From the NCBI RefSeq assembly GCF_014635065.1, contig NZ_BMCG01000002.1, positions 496,001 through 560,000 on the forward strand: a DNA stretch of 64,000 nt, in the 5' to 3' direction. Below the pieces are notes generated by a model that was given only the letters and a program-made list of their open reading frames with translations, had not been told where the DNA came from and searched no databases. The position numbers and the translations under genes were made by a program. The stretch comes from Oxalicibacterium flavum (GTDB lineage: Bacteria > Pseudomonadota > Gammaproteobacteria > Burkholderiales > Burkholderiaceae_D). This document shows positions 18,161-25,016 of the stretch, one piece after another (position 1 is the stretch's first letter; each line of letters opens with the position of its first letter).

Positions 18161-19117
18161 TCAGCGTGGCGGCGAGACATCGGCCTCGCCTGGTGTCGCC
18201 GCGTCCTGCCCGACCGCCTGCTGTACTGCTTCCTCGTTCTGTACATCGACGGTCTGGTTTTCCCGGGTAATCGACTCTTCCGTCTTCTTGTTCATGACAA
18301 TGATGCTGATGCGACGATTGATCGGATTGTAGGGATTTCCAGTGTCGAACAGCACTGCCGACGACAGGCCGACCACACGCAGTATCTTGTCTTCCTGCAG
18401 TCCGCCTGCAATCAGTTCACGCCGCGAAGCATTGGCCCGATCGGACGACAGTTCCCAGTTGCTGTAGCTGCGTTCGCCGCTTGCATAAGGCGTGGCATCG
18501 GTATGACCGGACAGGCTGACCTTGTTCGGAATGTCGTTGAGCGTCTTGGCGATCTCGTGCAGGATGACCTTGGTATAAGGCTGCAGCTCGGCACGCGACA
18601 ATGCGAACATCGGCCGGTTCTGTTCATCGACGATCTGGATGCGCAAGCCTTCCGTCGTGATATCGATCAGCAACTGGTTCTTGTACTGCTGCAGGCTCGG
18701 AATGTTGGCGATCGCGGTTTCGATGCGTTCCTTGAGTGCACGCAGGCGGCGTGCTTCGGCACGCGCCAGTTCGGCTTCGGCTTCCTTCAGGTCGAAGCGC
18801 TTGCGGGTCTTGGGATCTTCGCCCTGCTGCTGCTGGCCTTCGATACGCGTCAGATCCTTGCCGCCGCCCTGGATCACGCTCGAGGCGTCTCCGCTGCCGG
18901 TGCCGCCCGCCATCGCTACCTTCAGCGGCGTGGCGAAATAGTCGGCAATACCCTCGAGGTCGCCCTTGGAGGTCGAGCCGAGCAGCCACATGAGCAGAAA
19001 GAAAGCCATCATCGCCGTCACGAAATCGGCATAGGCGATCTTCCACGCGCCGCCGTGATGGCCGCTCGACTTCTTAATGCGCTTGATGATGATGGGGCGC
19101 AATCCTTCGTCAGCCAT
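18161..19117 (-). CDS. motB: Flagellar motor protein MotB
   Basis: This 318-residue stator subunit has a basic cytoplasmic start, one membrane helix (YADFVTAMMAFFLLMWLLGS) with proton-carrying Asp31, a plug and linker region, and an OmpA-like peptidoglycan-binding domain (SLSGHTDATPY, then NWELSSDRANASRREL). Compared with MotD it has a longer linker and an acidic C-terminal tail. Start ATG 19117 has GGGGGGCG in front. It follows motA by 55 bases. Confidence 0.96.
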   Translation of the reverse strand: MADEGLRPIIIKRIKKSSGHHGGAWKIAYADFVTAMMAFFLLMWLLGSTSKGDLEGIADYFATPLKVAMAGGTGSGDASSVIQGGGKDLTRIEGQQQQGEDPKTRKRFDLKEAEAELARAEARRLRALKERIETAIANIPSLQQYKNQLLIDITTEGLRIQIVDEQNRPMFALSRAELQPYTKVILHEIAKTLNDIPNKVSLSGHTDATPYASGERSYSNWELSSDRANASRRELIAGGLQEDKILRVVGLSSAVLFDTGNPYNPINRRISIIVMNKKTEESITRENQTVDVQNEEAVQQAVGQDAATPGEADVSPPR

Positions 19118-19172
19118 GACGCCCCCCGTTCAGATATGCGGTTCGCATGTGTACATCCTGTCGCATACGAAC

Positions 19173-20033
19173 TTACTTGTTGCGGGACTGCTTGATGTGA
19201 TCCTCGAGCTCGACGAACGATGGACGTTCGGTCGAGAACAGGACCTTGCGGCCGAATTCGACCGCAAGCGCCGGCGCATAACCGTTCAGGCTCGCCAGCA
19301 ACGTGACCTTCACGCACTGGAACACCTTCGACGATTCGTGCAGCTTCTGCTCGAGCACGCTCGAGATCGGCGAAACGAAACCATAGGCCAACAGGATGCC
19401 GAGGAAGGTACCGACCAGCGCGTTGGCGATCAGGATGCCGAGTTCGGACGGCGGCAGGCCGACCGATGCCATCGTATGCACCACGCCCATCACCGCCGCC
19501 ACGATGCCGAATGCCGGCAGGCCGTCGCCGACCTTGCCGATGACATGCACCGGAATCTCGCCCTCGGTATGGTGGGTCTCGATCTCGTTGTCCATCAGGT
19601 TCTCGATCTGGAATGCATCCATGTTGCCGGACACCATGAGCCGCAGATAGTCGGTCATGAATTCGGTCAGATGATGATCGGCCAGCACGGCCGCGTATTT
19701 CGAGAAGATCGGGCTTTCCTCCGGATCCTCGACATCGCCTTCGATCGACATCAAGCCTTCCTTGCGCACCTTGCTCAGAATCTCGAACAGCAGGGTCATC
19801 AGCTCCATGTACAACGCCTTGTTGTACTTCGAACCCTTGAGCGCAGTCGGAAGTGCCTTGAGAGTGGCCTTGATGGCCTTGCCGTTATTGCCAACGAAGA
19901 AAGCGCCGGTCGCCGCGCCGCCGATCATCAGCAGTTCGACCGGCTGAAACAGCGAATGCAGATGCCCGCCAGCCAATGCGAAACCGCCAAACACGGAACC
20001 CAGGACAACGATATAACCGATGATGACTAACAA
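19173..20033 (-). CDS. motA: Flagellar motor protein MotA
   Basis: This 286-residue, four-helix stator subunit starts MLVIIGYIVVLGSVFGGFAL, as MotA proteins do. It has PAFGIVAAVMGVVHTM in front of helix 3 and a VGTFLGILLAYGFVSP helix. With MotB it forms the main proton channel driving rotation. The start codon is TTG 20033 with GGAG seven bases upstream, and no ATG gives a family-like N-terminus. A sigma28-like promoter lies about 120 bases upstream. Confidence 0.96.
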   Translation of the reverse strand: MLVIIGYIVVLGSVFGGFALAGGHLHSLFQPVELLMIGGAATGAFFVGNNGKAIKATLKALPTALKGSKYNKALYMELMTLLFEILSKVRKEGLMSIEGDVEDPEESPIFSKYAAVLADHHLTEFMTDYLRLMVSGNMDAFQIENLMDNEIETHHTEGEIPVHVIGKVGDGLPAFGIVAAVMGVVHTMASVGLPPSELGILIANALVGTFLGILLAYGFVSPISSVLEQKLHESSKVFQCVKVTLLASLNGYAPALAVEFGRKVLFSTERPSFVELEDHIKQSRNK

Positions 20034-20152
20034 GCGACGGCTCCGCTAGAGTGAGTTGATTTGCCATTATTGCCGCAATGATTGCCTGCACGCAACTCGA
20101 GGAGCCGGTAAAACGGATCAGCGATGGGCAGGCCAAGGGGCGCCATACCCAT

Positions 20153-20179
20153 TCAACGGCCGGGATGAGGGGAACTTGA
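20153..20179 (-). promoter_or_regulatory. Candidate sigma28 (FliA) promoter of motA
   Basis: On the minus strand TCAAGTTC, then 11 bases, then GCCGTTGA. The consensus is TAAAGTTT-N11-GCCGATAA, so each element matches 6 of 8 and the spacing is exact. It lies in the 177-base gap between the methyltransferase gene and motA, the expected place for a class III operon promoter. fliA is encoded in the same block. Confidence 0.6.
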
Positions 20180-20210
20180 TGCTTGAAAGCAAACCGGCCG
20201 GCAATAAATT

Positions 20211-21011
20211 TCACATTCTCCAGCCGTAGAGGGCTGGACCGCCCTCCGCCGGCCGGATCACGATCTCGGCCGGTGCGTCCGGTACGGGGAATTCGTGGCT
20301 GAGCAACAGCGTGCCCGGTGCCATTTCGGCACGCGCCTTTTGCCACAGCGCCGGCATCGCCGCCGGCGACAGATAGGCGAAGATTACATCGTACTGACCA
20401 AAGTCCAACCGTTGGTAATCGCCTCGCTCGAAGCGGACGCCCGTGCCCGACAGGCGGCTGCGCACCCTGCTGATGAGCCAGGGCAGCGGCGCAATCTCGA
20501 TTCCGATGAATGTTCCCTTGCGATTCTGGCGCGCCAGATAAAGCGGCAACCCGCCCAGCCCGCTGCCGATGTCGATGAATCGCACCTCGCCCACTTGCGG
20601 CAGCAGTTGCTCGACCGCCTGCCAGGCAGGAAGACCGGATGGATAAAAAGGAACCCGGGTCCGAAAGGTGCTCCAGTAAAGCAGCAGCAGGATCAGAAAC
20701 GCGCCCAGAAAAAGCGGCGGCGGCAGATGCAAACCCAGCAGCAGGACCAGTGCAATGGGAAAGAAGAACTGAATGGCCTGCCACCACGCCTCCTGCCGGA
20801 AACAGCGCGAGGCGATCGTCGCGATTGCGCCCTGCAATGCCGCTGCGGCCATCACATGCAATGCGACGCCGAACAGAGCGTCGAGCGCGACGACCAGGAT
20901 CAGGGTGACAACGAAGGAAAGGACTTGCAGAACAAGCGCCAGCAATGCTGGCGCTCTATGGAAGGATGGGGCGGAACTTGGTTTTGCGCGGCGGCGCCGT
21001 TTTCTTTTCAC
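20211..21011 (-). CDS. Membrane-anchored class I SAM-dependent methyltransferase, unknown substrate
   Basis: This protein has 266 residues. A very basic N-terminus (KRKRRRR) is followed by about four hydrophobic segments up to residue 110. A soluble methyltransferase domain then has motif I VRFIDIGSGLGGLPLYLA and later an acidic GIEIAPL motif. It starts 27 bases behind flhC in the same direction, so it may be cotranscribed with flhDC. The substrate is unknown; modification of a membrane or flagellar component is only a guess. The start is GTG 21011 with a weak ribosome site. Confidence 0.7.
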   Translation of the reverse strand: MKRKRRRRAKPSSAPSFHRAPALLALVLQVLSFVVTLILVVALDALFGVALHVMAAAALQGAIATIASRCFRQEAWWQAIQFFFPIALVLLLGLHLPPPLFLGAFLILLLLYWSTFRTRVPFYPSGLPAWQAVEQLLPQVGEVRFIDIGSGLGGLPLYLARQNRKGTFIGIEIAPLPWLISRVRSRLSGTGVRFERGDYQRLDFGQYDVIFAYLSPAAMPALWQKARAEMAPGTLLLSHEFPVPDAPAEIVIRPAEGGPALYGWRM

Positions 21012-21038
21012 GCAGCAATCCGAAGGATGAAACCCGGA

Positions 21039-21587
21039 TCAGGCCACCATCAGCGAGTTGTCCTGTTTGGCACGCTTGGTTTTACCGGCACGGGACGGCA
21101 TGTGGCACAGACCGCAGGTGTAGTTCGCATTCAAGTCGAGACGATGCACGACGAAGTGGCCGCCGCATTCCGCGCAGCAGGCCGTCGCCAGCATTTTACT
21201 CTCGAAAAAGCGCACCAGGGTCCAGGCACGGGTCAGCGACAGGACCGGTTCGCCATCTGTACCGGGTTCGACCTGTTCGAGATAGAGGCGGTAAGCCTTC
21301 ATCACGGCCTGGATGCCGGAAATCTGTGCATGTTCGACAAGATACTTGTGGATGCCGATGAACAGCGAGGAATGGATGTTCGGCTGCCAGGTGATGAACC
21401 AGTCGGTCGAGAACGGCAGCATGCCCTTGGGCGGCGAGACGCCACGCAATTCCTTGTACAGCTTCAGCAACCGCTCGCGCGACAGCGACGTCTCCGATTC
21501 CAGCAGTTGCAGGCGTGCACCCAGGTTGATCAGTTCGATCGCCAGCTGGATTTCCTGCGATTCCGCCACCACGCTTTTCTTGGCCAT
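21039..21587 (-). CDS. flhC: Flagellar transcriptional activator FlhC
   Basis: This 182-residue subunit is half of the FlhD4C2 master activator of flagellar class II genes. The family zinc site is visible as CAECGG and, 16 residues on, CGLCHMP. The start KKSVVAESQEIQLAIELINL matches the family. Start ATG 21587 has GGAG upstream. It follows flhD by 33 bases. Candidate target: the box in front of flhB. Confidence 0.96.
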   Translation of the reverse strand: MAKKSVVAESQEIQLAIELINLGARLQLLESETSLSRERLLKLYKELRGVSPPKGMLPFSTDWFITWQPNIHSSLFIGIHKYLVEHAQISGIQAVMKAYRLYLEQVEPGTDGEPVLSLTRAWTLVRFFESKMLATACCAECGGHFVVHRLDLNANYTCGLCHMPSRAGKTKRAKQDNSLMVA

Positions 21588-21620
21588 GTGTTGCTCCGCC
21601 CGATGAAATGAGGAATACGA

Positions 21621-21938
21621 TCAGGCGATCTGCTCGACGGCCTGGCCTGCCATCAGGATGGCGGCATGCGACTGCGCCAGCGAGCGGTCCTTGCTGTAGT
21701 TGGTCAGCATGCCGAGGATGGCGCCATCGTCGAAGCGGAAGCGTGCCAGCATCATGTTGGTGCCAGCCAGTTTGAGGATCTGGGCATTGTTCATGCCCGC
21801 GATCAGGTCGGCGATTTCATTGCTGATACCGAGTCGGAACACCGCGGTTGCCTTGTCGGCACGAATCATCTGTTGCGCCAGCATCAGGTAACCCAGGTTG
21901 GCGTCGCGAATTTCAGCAATGATATCGTTGTTGGTCAT
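21621..21938 (-). CDS. flhD: Flagellar transcriptional activator FlhD
   Basis: This 105-residue partner of FlhC has the family sequence IRDANLGYLMLAQQMIRADK and MLARFRFDD near the C-terminus. The start is ATG 21938 behind GAGGG. It is the first gene of the motility block, so the 637-base region upstream should carry the signals deciding whether the cell becomes motile. Confidence 0.96.
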   Translation of the reverse strand: MTNNDIIAEIRDANLGYLMLAQQMIRADKATAVFRLGISNEIADLIAGMNNAQILKLAGTNMMLARFRFDDGAILGMLTNYSKDRSLAQSHAAILMAGQAVEQIA

Positions 21939-22074
21939 GATCGATCCCTCGTCGTGAATGTTCAGCAGCGCAAATGTGTTCGCCGGTGGAATGCATTCTG
22001 ACGGGGCGTTCGATCAGCAGAAATTGGCTCCCTTCTGTTTTTTCATACAGTAGAGACGACAAAAAGCCGGTAGG

Positions 22075-22091
22075 CGTTTGTCTTACAAACG
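22075..22091. promoter_or_regulatory. Perfect 17-bp palindrome (7-3-7) upstream of flhD
   Basis: CGTTTGT CTT ACAAACG is a perfect inverted repeat about 137 bases ahead of the flhD start. It overlaps a TTGACG that could act as a -35 for flhDC. The size and symmetry are those of an operator for a dimeric regulator. No T-tract follows, so a terminator is unlikely. Confidence 0.5.
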
Positions 22092-22175
22092 TCAACCAGC
22101 ACTCTGCATGCCCCGATCAAAATCAGGACAAGAACCGCTTGGATAATGGACCTGCGCGTTTTACCGCAGCAGATG

Positions 22176-22197
22176 TTCATGCGCGAAAACGCATGAA
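22176..22197. promoter_or_regulatory. Perfect 22-bp palindrome (8-6-8) upstream of flhD
   Basis: TTCATGCG CGAAAA CGCATGAA is a perfect eight-base inverted repeat with a six-base spacer, 238 bases ahead of flhD. It could be an operator, or a hairpin in a long flhDC leader. On the plus strand it is followed by an A-run, on the minus strand by no T-run, so it is not a standard terminator. Confidence 0.45.
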
Positions 22198-22311
22198 AAA
22201 ACTGGATTTTGTGTGAGCACCAGCCGCTTTTCTGTTCAAAAAATCGGGGCACTTGCGGAACAAAATGCTTCTTTTCCGCCACATCCAGTTCTTCTAACGG
22301 CAGGGTTTTCC

Positions 22312-22345
22312 GGAACTTTAGGGTTCCACGAAAATATTTTTTCGA
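22312..22345. repeat. Imperfect direct repeat, copy 1
   Basis: Begins GGAACTTTAGGGTTCC and runs through an A/T-rich core to TTTTCGA. It shares AACTTTAGGGT and TTTTCGA, about 24 bases apart, with the second copy 84 bases downstream. It lies in the flhD control region. Confidence 0.55.
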
Positions 22346-22395
22346 TTTTTTGGGAAAACCTGACAACCGTATTGAGCTTATCGGCACCAGAAATG

Positions 22396-22428
22396 CGAAC
22401 TTTAGGGTGATGCCAAAAAAATTTTCGA
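22396..22428. repeat. Imperfect direct repeat, copy 2
   Basis: Begins CGAACTTTAGGGTGATG, followed by an A-run and TTTTCGA. It has the same 11-base head and 7-base tail as copy 1, with one base less between them. Two spaced copies suggest a pair of protein-binding sites or the remnant of a duplication. Confidence 0.55.
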
Positions 22429-22532
22429 CACCTCGCTTTTGGCCTAAGATAGACGGGCACGCCGGAGCCTTCCCGGCCTGTACCGGTCGCAGATGGACCG
22501 AGCCACATATAAAAATAACAATACAAACCCGA

Positions 22533-22551
22533 TCGCCACCGCTGGTGGCGA
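22533..22551 (+). other. Leader hairpin in front of the small orphan ORF
   Basis: TCGCCACC GCT GGTGGCGA forms a perfect eight-pair, GC-rich stem with a three-base loop. It ends 12 bases before the AAGGAG ribosome site of the ORF at 22576. It may protect the mRNA or tune translation. Confidence 0.45.
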
Positions 22552-22575
22552 GACAATCACCCAAAGGAGACTGCA

Positions 22576-22764
22576 ATGGATCTAGTAGAGAAATTCGATG
22601 CGAAGGGGAAAACGGGTACCGGCTACCATGTCGAGGTCTATCAGGACGATGAAAATCCGCCGCTGGCCCGGCACTACAAGCTCAATGACGGCCGGCTGCT
22701 GGAGCCGTTGTCCGATGCGAAATTCAGGATCGTGCAAACCGGAGAGAAGATCTACCGCCTGTAG
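22576..22764 (+). CDS. Small conserved-looking hypothetical protein (62 aa)
   Basis: I do not recognise this family. The protein is soluble, charged, and has no signal peptide or membrane helix. It reads like a small beta-rich fold (GYHVEVYQDDE, HYKLNDGRLLEPL, IYRL at the end). It is probably real: AAGGAG lies six bases before the ATG, a hairpin leader precedes it, and a strong terminator begins 17 bases after the stop. It is divergent from flhDC and shares its control region. No function is claimed. Confidence 0.6.
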   Translation: MDLVEKFDAKGKTGTGYHVEVYQDDENPPLARHYKLNDGRLLEPLSDAKFRIVQTGEKIYRL

Positions 22765-22780
22765 CGACAGTCCAAAAACA

Positions 22781-22806
22781 AAAGCCCGCGGCATGCGGGC
22801 TTTTTT
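22781..22806. terminator. Bidirectional rho-independent terminator
   Basis: AAGCCCGC GGCAT GCGGGCTT, followed by a T-run on the plus strand and by TTTTGTTTTT on the minus strand. It ends the small ORF on the plus strand and can also end the convergent gene that stops at 22814. Confidence 0.85.
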
Positions 22807-22813
22807 CATGCAT

Positions 22814-23362
22814 TCAGAAATGCTCGGCAAGGATGCGGTTGAATGCCTCTTCGGCGCTGAGGCCGGTCTTCATCAACTGCGTGATTTCCTGCGAATAAGC
22901 CTTGATCTCTTCCGGCAATGTCGCGCTGTGCTCCTTGAAATAGGCATATTTGAGCGCGTCGATGTTCTCCTCCATCTTGCGCGCCGCCGTAACCGGCTTT
23001 CCGGCAGCACTGCGCACACTGCTCTTGCGCACCGTACGCGCGGCACCCGCTGCATGCGTGCCGGCATGAGCGATCAGGTTCCTGACCTGCTCCAGCGACA
23101 AAATCCTGGTCGCATTCACGTCCGAAAACGCCTCTTCTTCCGTACGCAGAAGATGATGCCGGGAATCGAACGCCATCTTCTTTTCAAAGGCGTTGATGAC
23201 CTGGTACTCCGGCTCCGCACCGGTTCCGTTCAGGGCAAACCGGACGCGGTCGCCGTATGACTCCATCCTGCCTGCCACTTCCTTCAGATACTCCGGCGTC
23301 AATGATGCGATCTCGCCGTTCCAACGCTTGCTTCGTTTGATATTCAACTGCTCTGCCTTCAA
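22814..23362 (-). CDS. Hypothetical protein (about 182 aa), unknown family
   Basis: I do not recognise this protein. It is soluble with no signal peptide. An N-terminal part (to about residue 105) contains AEPEYQVINAFEKKMAFDSR and FSDVNATRILSLEQVRNL. A basic Ala-rich linker follows, then a helical C-terminus (LPEEIKAYSQEITQLMKTG, then EEAFNRIL). The frame has no ATG near its beginning; TTG 23362 is the longest start, and TTG 23347 with AAGG eight bases upstream is an alternative. It is bounded by two terminators, so it is a single-gene unit. Confidence 0.55.
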   Translation of the reverse strand: MKAEQLNIKRSKRWNGEIASLTPEYLKEVAGRMESYGDRVRFALNGTGAEPEYQVINAFEKKMAFDSRHHLLRTEEEAFSDVNATRILSLEQVRNLIAHAGTHAAGAARTVRKSSVRSAAGKPVTAARKMEENIDALKYAYFKEHSATLPEEIKAYSQEITQLMKTGLSAEEAFNRILAEHF

Positions 23363-23401
23363 TAAAATGTACCGGATGGGACATCGATCACGCCCATCAA
23401 T

Positions 23402-23435
23402 GAAAAAAGCCCTTGATTCTCATCAAGGGCTTTTT
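23402..23435. terminator. Rho-independent terminator behind tRNA-Ser
   Basis: AAGCCCTTGAT TCTC ATCAAGGGCTT is an 11-base-pair perfect stem with a four-base loop and T-runs on both strands. It starts nine bases after the tRNA 3' end in the minus-strand direction. Confidence 0.88.
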
Positions 23436-23443
23436 GATTCTTT

Positions 23444-23537
23444 TGGCGGAGACGGAGGGATTCGAACCCTCGATACAGGTTTAAGCCCATATGCTTCCTT
23501 AGCAGGGAAGTGCCTTCGACCACTCGGCCACGTCTCC
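23444..23537 (-). tRNA. tRNA-Ser (anticodon GCU)
   Basis: Read on the minus strand the gene starts GGAGACGTGGCCGAGTGG and ends with the CCA encoded. The acceptor stem is GGAGACG/CGTCTCC. The anticodon stem CTTCC/GGAAG encloses the loop CTGCTAA, giving GCU. A long variable arm and the TTCGAATC T-loop fit a class II serine tRNA of 94 bases. A sigma70 promoter and a terminator flank it. Confidence 0.96.
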
Positions 23538-23579
23538 ACACCTGCACAGCACGCGCTACCGCTGTTGCAAGGGTCCAGC

Positions 23580-23608
23580 ATGATAACTTTTCACGCCTGC
23601 CCGGTCAA
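23580..23608 (-). promoter_or_regulatory. Sigma70 promoter of tRNA-Ser
   Basis: On the minus strand TTGACC, 17 bases, TATCAT. The predicted start is about 36 bases before the mature tRNA. It lies between the lysC stop and the tRNA. Confidence 0.7.
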
Positions 23609-23632
23609 CCGGAGCAAGCGCGCAAAGATCAT

Positions 23633-24886
23633 TTAATTGCTCTTTTCCAGATCGAAAGTCTTGTGCAGCGCGCGCACCGCGAGCTCCATGTACTTCTCGT
23701 CGATCAGGACCGAGATCTTGATTTCGGAAGTCGAGATCATCTGGATGTTGATGCCCTCTTCCGACAGCGTGCGGAACATCTGCGATGCGATGCCAACGTG
23801 GCTGCGCATGCCGACGCCAACCACCGAGACCTTGGACACCTTGGTGTCGCCCTGGATGCTGGCGGCGCCGATGTGGTTCTTCACGCTGGCGTCCAGCACG
23901 TCGATCGCCTTGGCGTAATCGCCGCGCGGTACGGTGAAGGTGAAGTCCGTCTTGCCGTCGACCGACTGGTTCTGGATGATCATGTCGACTTCGATGTTGG
24001 CGTCTGCGACCGGGCCCAGGATCTGATACGCGATGCCCGGACGGTCCGGCACGCCGAGCACGGTGATCTTGGCTTCGTCGCGATTGAATGCGATGCCGGT
24101 GATGGCGGCTTGTTCCATGTTGGTATCTTCCTCAAACGAAATCAGGGTGCCGGATTTTGCTTCCTCTTCCAGCGGAATCATGGGATCGGTCAGCGACGAC
24201 AGCACGCGCGTCGGCATGCGGTAGTTGCCGGCGAACTCAACCGAACGGATCTGCAGGACCTTGGAGCCCAGCGAAGCCATTTCGAGCATTTCCTCGAAGG
24301 TCACGGTATTGAGGCGGCGCGCTTCGGTCACGACGCGCGGGTCGGTCGTATAGACGCCATCGACATCGGTGTAGATCAGGCATTCCTGCGCCTTCATGGC
24401 GGCGGCCACGGCGACGGCAGAGGTATCGGAACCGCCGCGTCCCAGCGTGGTGACATTACCTTCATCATCCACACCCTGGAAACCGGTGATGATGACGACG
24501 CGCCCGGCGTCGAGGTCCTTGCGCACCTTGGCGTCGTCGATCGACTGGATGCGCGCCTTGGTGTGCGCCGAATCGGTCTTGATGGCGACCTGCCAGCCCG
24601 CATACGACACCGCCTGCTTGCCGATCGCCTGTAGCGCCATCGACAGCAGTGCCACCGATACCTGCTCACCGGTTGAGGCCAGCATGTCGAGCTCGCGCGG
24701 ATCGGGTTGCGGCATGACTTCCTTGGCAAGTCCGATCAGGCGATTGGTCTCGCCGGACATGGCGGAAGGCACCACGATGACCTGGTAGCCGGCGTCGTGC
24801 CATTTGGCCACGCGGCGCGCGACGTTACGGATGCGCTCGGTGGAGCCCATCGACGTACCGCCGTATTTGTGAACGATTAAAGGCAT
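23633..24886 (-). CDS. lysC: Aspartate kinase LysC
   Basis: This 417-residue enzyme phosphorylates aspartate, the first step to lysine, threonine, methionine and diaminopimelate. The N-terminal kinase domain has [29 protein letters not shown] and [13 protein letters not shown]. Two C-terminal ACT domains (from about 265) include [19 protein letters not shown] and should mediate feedback control. The length matches monofunctional class aspartokinases. ATG 24886 has no clear Shine-Dalgarno sequence. Confidence 0.97.
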   Translation of the reverse strand: MPLIVHKYGGTSMGSTERIRNVARRVAKWHDAGYQVIVVPSAMSGETNRLIGLAKEVMPQPDPRELDMLASTGEQVSVALLSMALQAIGKQAVSYAGWQVAIKTDSAHTKARIQSIDDAKVRKDLDAGRVVIITGFQGVDDEGNVTTLGRGGSDTSAVAVAAAMKAQECLIYTDVDGVYTTDPRVVTEARRLNTVTFEEMLEMASLGSKVLQIRSVEFAGNYRMPTRVLSSLTDPMIPLEEEAKSGTLISFEEDTNMEQAAITGIAFNRDEAKITVLGVPDRPGIAYQILGPVADANIEVDMIIQNQSVDGKTDFTFTVPRGDYAKAIDVLDASVKNHIGAASIQGDTKVSKVSVVGVGMRSHVGIASQMFRTLSEEGINIQMISTSEIKISVLIDEKYMELAVRALHKTFDLEKSN

Positions 24887-25016
24887 AGGGGGAATTGGGC
24901 CGCTGAAAGGGAAAAGCGTGAAAAATCAACCCTCGACTTTACAGCCTGCGGGCCATAATGACAAGTCCGACAAGGCTTTGCGGCTTGCCGTCACGCTGTC
25001 GGGCGCCGGTCTGGCC

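Larger units (their letters stand above)
21939..22575. promoter_or_regulatory. Divergent control region between flhD and a small orphan ORF
   Basis: This 637-base non-coding region has patches richer in A and T than its surroundings. It holds two perfect palindromes near flhD, an imperfect direct repeat of about 34 bases, and a short hairpin next to the orphan ORF ribosome site, each listed separately. No convincing sigma70 promoter with both boxes was seen for flhDC, which would fit activator-dependent transcription. A TTGACG overlaps the first palindrome on the minus strand. Confidence 0.6.

Noticed and set aside
22090-22095. TTGACG as a true -35 of flhDC
   Set aside because: No acceptable -10 lies 16-18 bases downstream, so I keep it only as part of the palindrome description.
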